A stretch of DNA of 15,231 nucleotides, taken from positions 1-15,231 of the forward strand of contig LLCB01000634.1 of assembly GCA_001414345.1 (NCBI GenBank), in the 5' to 3' direction. Shown here in pieces: positions 10,323 to 15,231 of the stretch (positions are counted from its first letter, which is position 1; each line of letters begins with the position of its first letter). The stretch comes from Hymenoscyphus infarciens. Lineage: Eukaryota; Ascomycota; Leotiomycetes; Helotiales; Helotiaceae. Made by a program: the position numbers and the translations under genes. Below the pieces are notes generated by a model. The model searched no databases. It had not been told where the DNA came from and was given only the letters and a program-made list of their open reading frames with translations.

Positions 10323-11090
10323 TTTCTAGCTAAGACTCTATACTATAGAGTACTAACTCTAATAGATAATACTATTCTTAAGTATTATTTAATATATCTT
10401 AGGATTATATCTTAATTAGATAGTGAAAACCTCTCTAATATTAGTACTAGTAATAGCTTATTTTATAAATTAATAAAAGAAATTAATAATATTAACTACA
10501 TCTTCTTTAGAATCCTAGTTAAAGATCTTTATATAATATTAAAGTAATTAGCTAGAATAAAGAAAAATAGTAAGCTAGAGTATACTCTTTTAAACGAATT
10601 ATACTAGATTAGAGTTCTATTCCTATAGTTAAGTAAAGAGTAGTAAGTTAAACTTATTACTATAGACTTACACTTACTTAAAGATAAGGATAAGTATATA
10701 GTAGCTAGACTTAATATTCTAGGTCTTCTTAAAGAGAAGATAGTCTATTATTTAGAAGAGGTTATAAAGGTTATAAGAGTATTAATACGTCTTATGTCCT
10801 ATTTAACTCTTAAAGAGTTTAAAGTATATAGAAATAAGGAGATAGAAAAAAACCTAGACTACTAGTATATTATTTAAATAGATAATCTTCTAGAAACTCT
10901 AAGTCTTAAACTAGATAATAGTATACTTTATAATAAAACTATTTAGTATTTTTTAGAGAATAAGACTAAAAGAATTATAGCTTAGAAGAAGAAGCGATTA
11001 ATTAAAGTTAGATTACTCTTAGAAGTTTTAAATATAAGAGATAATAATAATAATAGAGTCTTCTTTTCTTTATCTTAAAAAAAGATATAT
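10323..11090 (+). pseudogene. Fossil reading frame, unidentified, Leu/Lys-rich
   Basis: Plus frame 3 is clearly the most open frame here, with about 10 or 11 stops in roughly 256 codons (about 4%). All are TAA or TAG and fit lost Gln or Trp codons. The reading is helical and charged: L-T-L-I-D-N-T-I-L-K near 10355, A-R-L-N-I-L-G-L-L-K-E-K near 10705, V-I-K-V-I-R-V-L-I-R-L near 10765 and L-T-L-K-E-F-K-V-Y near 10803. It ends in a lysine/asparagine-rich part (K-K-K-R near 10988, then N-N-N-N near 11040). One ATG survives in frame near 10795. I recognise no catalytic motif. Length and charge would suit a structural protein of a transposon, but that is only a guess. Confidence 0.42.
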
Positions 11091-11280
11091 AAATAGAATA
11101 AGAAAACTAATAAGTAGCTAGAGAACTAGGGTCTGGTTGTTATTAAAGTAAAAATATCTTCTATATTAATAACTTTTATATTAATTAAGTTATAGATTAT
11201 AAAGTTTAAAGCTTGATTTATAAAGAATTAGTTAGATAAGTTAGTTAGTTTACTTTATTAACTTACTTTAGATAAGCTCT

Positions 11281-12610
11281 CTTTAAATATTATTATTATA
11301 TTTATTAAATTTAGTAGTTAAAGTAGAGTAAGTTAATAATAAAGCTATAGTAGGAGAAAAGAGTAAAAAGCGATATTATTAAGCCTAAGCTAGGAAAGTT
11401 AAGCTAACTTCTTCTAAGAAAGCTAAGCTAGTATCTACTAAGAAACCTAAGACTAAGAACTTTAAAGCTAAGAAACCTAAGCCTAAATCCCTCTAGAAAG
11501 TATTAGTATCTATATCTACTAAAGGAATAAAGACTAAAGAACTTAAGCTAGTATTATCTACTAAGGCTAAAGTTATAGAACTAAAGCTAGTATTAAATAA
11601 AGTACTTAAGATTAATAAACATATGTTAGAGCTATCTAGACTAGTACTTATATTAACCTAAACTATATCTTAATTAGATCTAATAAAAATAATAAAATCT
11701 ATAAACTTATTAGATATTTAGAATTCTATACTAGATATATCTATACTAGCTCTTAAAACTACTTCTATAATTAAGACTAAGATTTTAATAACTATTATAG
11801 TATCTATAACTAAACTAAGTATTAAAGATCTTAAAGTTCCTAGTTATATAACTAAAGCTTTATACTTATCTCTATTCTCTTCTCTTTTAGTCTCTTATAA
11901 TTCTACTATAGAAGCTATTTATCCTATTATTATAGTAAACTCTATAATTTAATAAACTTTAAAGTCTAAATCTTAAGAAGTTATTAATTCTAGTTTTAAA
12001 ACTAATACTACTAATAAATTTATAACTAAGGAGAGATTAGTAAATAATAAGAAGTATATTAAGGATAATAAATATATAGCTTTTAAAATTAGAGTTTATA
12101 AATACTATATTCTTCTATTTAATATTAATAAAGAGGAAATTAATTTTAACTCTTTTATATAAGAGGATATAGTTACTAATAATATAACTAATATATCTAA
12201 TTTAAAATCTTTTTATAAGATACTAGATAATAGCTTTAAGATAAGTAATAGAAATAATCTCTTTATCTCTAATAATAAGAATACTATTACTAGATAATTT
12301 AACTAACTAAATATAAAGAATTCCTTATAATCTAGTCTTTAAATTAACCTAGTACTTATTAACTTTAGTTAATAAATAGTAGCTTTAATAAATATACCCT
12401 CTATACCTCTACTCTTAAGTCTACTAGTAGCTAGAGTTCTAGGTTTTAATAAAAAGTATTTAACCTTTTAAATATCGCCTCTTTATATAAATACTATAGC
12501 TAAAGCTTATTGCCTTTCTCTTAAGAAACCTTAACCCCTTCTAACTACTAAAAGAGTTATTAAAAAAAGAGTTACTAAAATCCTATAAAACGTTAATAGA
12601 CTATTAAGTA
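11281..12610 (+). pseudogene. Fossil reading frame, unidentified, Lys/Ser/Thr-rich start
   Basis: Plus frame 1 shows about 23 stops in 443 codons (about 5%), while frame 3 over the same bases has roughly twice that in the part checked (11460-11870). The first third is basic and low in complexity: S-S-K-K-A-K-L near 11410, K-K-P-K-T-K near 11440 and K-K-P-K-P-K-S near 11470, like a DNA- or RNA-binding tail. The middle is Ile/Leu/Ser/Thr-rich and nearly free of stops at 11720-11950. Later parts include G-F-N-K-K-Y-L-T-F near 12450 and K-R-V-I-K-K-R-V-T-K near 12550. The frame can be followed more weakly to about 13270, where stops reach about 13%. It follows the previous fossil frame in the same direction but one phase off, so a frameshift within one gene or a second gene are both possible. 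The family is unknown. Confidence 0.42.
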
Positions 12611-13188
12611 AATAACTTAGATAGACTAGTACTTAAAAAGTAAGAGAGATAAATAGTCTACTTTATAATTTCTAGGATTTCTTATAATTATAGATTTTAT
12701 AGTTATAATATGTTAGAAGAAGGTTAGGTTTAATAGTTTATTATAAAAAGGACTATAATTGATTATAATAAAGAGAAGAGTTTAAGTATTTAAATTATAA
12801 ATCTAAGTATTAAAACTAGTTTTACTATTTAATATATAAATAAATTAATAAAATACTTTTAAAAAGATGTATTAGTATAACGTAGATATATTTACTAAGT
12901 TAAGAGAGAGAGTATAAAGATAATAATTTTTATTACTATTATTTTTTATATATACTAAGTACTAGTACTAAGAAAGTTAATAGTACTAATATAAAGAAAA
13001 TAAATTTAGTTAGCTTAAAGAGTAAAGTATAATTATTAGCCCTAGTACTTTAGCTTTTAAATATTAAGTTATAGTATTAAGGAAATTAAGTAATAAAGTA
13101 CTAATTTTTAATAGGGTTTTAGTAACTAGCTTATAAGTTCTAACTACCTCTAATAAGGTGTTTATATAACTAACCATAAGCCTTTTAT

Positions 13189-13196
13189 ACACGTGT
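13189..13196. other. Retained ACACGTGT palindrome
   Basis: An 8-bp palindrome containing the E-box-like core CACGTG, with both a CA and a TG left unmutated. CACGTG is bound by some basic helix-loop-helix factors, but nothing here shows that it is a functional site. It sits in a small pocket of surviving CA/TG dinucleotides (13159-13195). Confidence 0.3.
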
Positions 13197-13269
13197 TTAT
13201 AATTACTCTTACCTTTCTACTTAACTAAGTAGCTCTTTAAATAACCTCTCTCTTATACTAGTATAATTA

Positions 13270-13935
13270 GAGAAGGAAGAGATAAAGGAGATAATACCTT
13301 AGAAGTAATTAAAGATAGTAAAATTAGTAAAGGTATTAGAAGATAAGAAAGATCTTATATAATTAATAAAAGATACTAAGTAATTTTAACTTTAATATTT
13401 ATATAAACTACTTTTCTATAATTAATAACTATACTATTTTTAACTTTCTAGGTTTTATATTAGAATTAGATATTTCTTAATAGATTTTTACTCTAAATAA
13501 TAGTTCTTACTAAAAGAGCATTCTTAGTATCTTAACGTTATAAATTAGTAAAGTATAATAGCTAAAGTACTTTACTCTAAGATAGTAATAATAGTATTAT
13601 TAATAGTTTTACTAAGGTAGGCCTTAGTAGGCTTTAGTAAGCCTTAATAGTCTTTTAAGATATTTCCTCTATTATAAATTACTTCTTCTTACTCTTAAAC
13701 ATAATCTTAATAATTATTATAAAGACTATATATATAAATACTACCTATAATAGTAACTCTAGTATACTATCTACTTTTATAGCTTTCTACTTTACCTCTC
13801 TACCTTTTAACTTTCTAACTAAAAAAATAATATAAGAAAGAAGAGTAATACTAAGAGATTATTTTAGCCTAGCTAGAGCTATAAGTAGAGTAATATATAG
13901 TCTAAATATAATAGTTAAATAAAGTACTTCTTTAG
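13270..13935. other. RIP-mutated stretch, weak continuation of upstream frame
   Basis: Plus frame 1 from the upstream fossil gene can still be read with a low stop count over about 13261-13380 (K-L-V-K-V-L-E-D-K-K-D near 13340) but fades into Tyr/Leu-rich strings with many stops. A perfect hairpin lies at 13610-13629. No other content can be supported. Confidence 0.3.
13610..13629. repeat. Perfect 8-bp hairpin
   Basis: TACTAAGG (13610-13617) and CCTTAGTA (13622-13629) pair perfectly around the 4-base loop TAGG. Two further GGCTTTAGTA-like and AGCCTTAAT-like copies follow to about 13650, forming a small degenerate repeat cluster. It lacks the T run of a bacterial-type terminator, and the context is fungal, so no terminator role is claimed. 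Confidence 0.45.
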
Positions 13936-14165
13936 TAAATAATAATAGCCTTATATAAGAGAAAAGTAATAAACTTTTATTATATAGTTTAAATGTAAAT
14001 AGTAAAATAAAGAATTTTTTTAGTTAAAAGAAAATAATAATAACCTTATATAAGTAAAGAGTAATAAAATTTTATTATATAGTATAAATGTAAATAGTAA
14101 AATAAAGATTTTTTTTATTTAAAAGTAAATAATAATAGCTTTATATAAGTAAAGAGTAATAAAAG
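13936..14165. repeat. 95-bp tandem repeat, about 2.4 units
   Basis: The landmark TTATATAAG recurs at 13951, 14046 and 14141, exactly 95 bases apart. The first two units are long matches throughout, including an AATGTAAATAGTAAAATAAAGA block whose TG lies at 13994-13995 and again at 14089-14090. The third unit is cut after about 40 bases (AAAGAGTAATAAAA). The units differ by scattered substitutions and by the length of the T run. Unit size is close to that of the 96-bp array further right, but the sequences are unrelated. Confidence 0.8.
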
Positions 14166-14239
14166 GTATTAAAGTTTAAGATTATTAACTAAACTTAAAT
14201 TAAAGCTAAGAGTAATAGAGTTAATATAATAAATAAACT

Positions 14240-14275
14240 AGATAAGCTTAATAAGTTAGATAAGCTTAATAAAGG
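14240..14275. repeat. 18-bp direct repeat, two units
   Basis: AGATAAGCTTAATAAGTT (14240-14257) is followed directly by AGATAAGCTTAATAAAGG (14258-14275). Each holds an AAGCTT palindrome. It is a simple tandem duplication. Confidence 0.65.
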
Positions 14276-14797
14276 GTTATTAATCTCCTCTAAAGAGCTA
14301 AGATTTAGGTTAGATTAAGGTGTTTAAAAGAGTTAAGAGCTTTATAGAACGTATTAGTTATTTATAAGAGGTTTATTTTAAAAAGTTTACCTTAACTATA
14401 TAAACACTTATATATTAAATCCTTCTCTTAATCTAACTCTTAGTCTAACTCCTAGTAATAGATAGAATTTATAATATACTTAGAATTGTTACTAGAGTTA
14501 AAGAGTTAGAGTAATAATTAAGAAAACATATTACTTTTTTTAAATCTAATTTTAAAGGATTAATATTAACCTAGTTATTTCTTATAATAGGTTTTAAGTT
14601 AATTTTAAATTTAAAAAGAATATAAGTTAAAAAGGATTTTAAATTAGTATTATAGGAATTAGTAAGTTTATATTTAAAGAATATAGTAATAAGAGAGCGA
14701 TTAATAAGTAAGATAGTAAATAGTCTTCTAGCTATTTTCTAGCTACTAGAGGTTACTAGTATAAAGATAGATCAAATAAGGGCTTAGTGAAATATAT
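14276..14797. other. AT-rich stretch without recognisable gene
   Basis: No frame stands out. A short 12-base repetition of a TCTAACTC-type motif occurs near 14432-14452 and the rest is unstructured AT-rich sequence leading into the palindromic satellite. Nothing resembling telomeric TTAGGG repeats was seen. Confidence 0.45.
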
Positions 14798-15231
14798 CTT
14801 AGCTTAAAAAATTAAGTAGATATATATATCTACTAAGATTATTCTCTTAGTTTAAAAAATCTAGTAGATATATATATCTACTAATATTATTTCCTTAGTT
14901 TAAAAAATCTAGTAAATATATATATCTACTAAGATTATTCTCTTAGTTTAAAAAATCTAGTAGATATATATATCTATTAATATTATTTCCTTAGCTTAAA
15001 AAGTCTAGTAGATATATATATCTACTAAGATTATTCTCTTAGTTTGAAAAATCTAGTAGATATATATATCTACTAATATTATTTCCTTAGTTTAAAAAAT
15101 CTAATAGATATATATATCTACTAAGATTATTCTCTTAGTTTAAAAAATCTAGTAGATATATATATCTACTAATATTATTTCCTTAGTTTAAAAAATCTAG
15201 TAGATATATATATCTACTAAGATTATTCTCT
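14797..15231. repeat. Palindrome-bearing satellite: 48-bp unit, 96-bp higher-order period
   Basis: The 20-bp palindrome AGTAGATATATATATCTACT starts at 14815 and recurs every 48 bases at 14863, 14911, 14959, 15007, 15055, 15103, 15151 and 15199. Copies 3 (14911), 4 (14959) and 7 (15103) carry single changes that break perfect symmetry. Between palindromes lies a spacer ending in TTAGTTTAAAAAATCT. Two spacer variants alternate without exception across the nine copies: AAGATTATTCTCTTAG (type A) after copies 1, 3, 5, 7 and 9, and AATATTATTTCCTTAG (type B) after copies 2, 4, 6 and 8. The type A spacer has its own CTAAGA/TCTTAG inverted repeat. The array continues past the window end, so its full length is unknown. 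Confidence 0.92.

Larger units (their letters stand above)
1..15231. other. RIP-mutated AT-rich block (whole window)
   Basis: CA and TG dinucleotides are almost missing on both strands while TA dominates. In positions 10381-10440, for example, there are 13 TA, 11 AT, 1 TG, 0 CA, 1 AC and 2 GT. This is the pattern left by repeat-induced point mutation, the fungal pre-meiotic process that converts C to T in duplicated DNA, mainly at CpA. CT and AG survive well, so the bias is not simple AT enrichment. TAA and TAG stops occur in all six frames, TGA is rare, and ATG is rare because it contains TG. The whole window behaves the same way, so it lies inside one large affected block. Known of the process: RIP occurs in Pezizomycotina and hits transposons and other repeats. 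Inferred: a heterochromatic, gene-free compartment. Confidence 0.85.

Noticed and set aside
10878..10925. Reverse transcriptase Y-x-D-D motif (readings I-D-N and L-D-N after RIP)
   Set aside because: Two GATAAT sites could derive from GATGAT, but the flanking residues do not resemble an RT palm region and no other RT block is present.
13610..13629. Intrinsic terminator
   Set aside because: The hairpin lacks a following T tract and the sequence is eukaryotic, so the bacterial terminator model does not apply.
14401..14460. Degenerate telomeric repeats (TTAGTCTAACTC-like)
   Set aside because: Only two or three loosely similar 12-base stretches with no TTAGGG or CCCTAA unit, so the resemblance is not enough.
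14797..15231. CRISPR array (regular 48-bp spacing)
   Set aside because: The spacers are not unique: only two alternating variants occur and the whole unit repeats. The context is fungal RIP DNA with no cas genes. It is a satellite.
1..15231. Apicomplexan nuclear or fungal mitochondrial AT-rich DNA
   Set aside because: Those genomes are AT-rich without specific loss of CA and TG and would show open reading frames or tRNAs here. The selective CpA-to-TpA pattern fits RIP better.

Overview
The window looks like an AT-rich, heterochromatin-type block from a filamentous ascomycete (Pezizomycotina) that has been mutated very heavily by repeat-induced point mutation (RIP). Two sampled 60-base lines (1-60 and 10381-10440) are about 20% G+C, and a richer line (4561-4620) is about 35%. 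The dinucleotides CA and TG are nearly absent while TA is everywhere, which is the CpA-to-TpA signature of RIP on both strands. In line 10381-10440 I count 13 TA, 11 AT, 1 TG and 0 CA. The result is TAA and TAG codons in every frame and very few ATG triplets (about two dozen on the + strand by eye). I find no intact protein-coding gene, tRNA, rRNA or CRISPR array.

Several stretches still look like fossil coding sequence, because one frame carries fewer stops than the others or because tandem repeats keep multiples of 3 bases. Most stops read naturally as former Gln (CAA/CAG) or Trp (TGG) codons. From left to right these are: a + strand frame over about 1-2960; a - strand frame over about 4420-2940 with an Arg-Ser-Tyr-Ser repeat; a + strand frame over about 4249-5170; a + strand frame over about 8740-10030 with a 15-bp coding repeat; a + strand frame over about 10323-11090; and a + strand frame over about 11281-12610, possibly on to 13270. 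The last two are the best supported. I could not assign any of them to a family. RIP acts on duplicated DNA, so dead transposable elements are the most likely source, but I saw no reverse transcriptase, integrase or transposase motif that I would defend.

Between and after these fossils lie spacers without recognisable content (about 5170-8035, 10030-10320, 13270-13935, 14276-14797) and a series of short tandem repeats: 15-bp arrays at 331-420 and 9141-9275, a Tyr/Gln-type trinucleotide tract at 1492-1573, a 12-bp array at 3059-3200, 19-bp repeats at 7110-7147 and 8036-8111, a 25-bp repeat at 8491-8540, a 29-bp repeat at 5993-6050, a 95-bp repeat at about 13936-14165 and an 18-bp repeat at 14240-14275.

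The most structured element is at the right edge. From about 14797 to the window end there is a 48-bp minisatellite in which every unit carries a 20-bp perfect or near-perfect palindrome. Two unit variants alternate strictly, so the true period is 96 bp. The array runs off the end of the window. It and the fossil reading frames are the parts most worth following up; nothing here amounts to a demonstrable new functional system.
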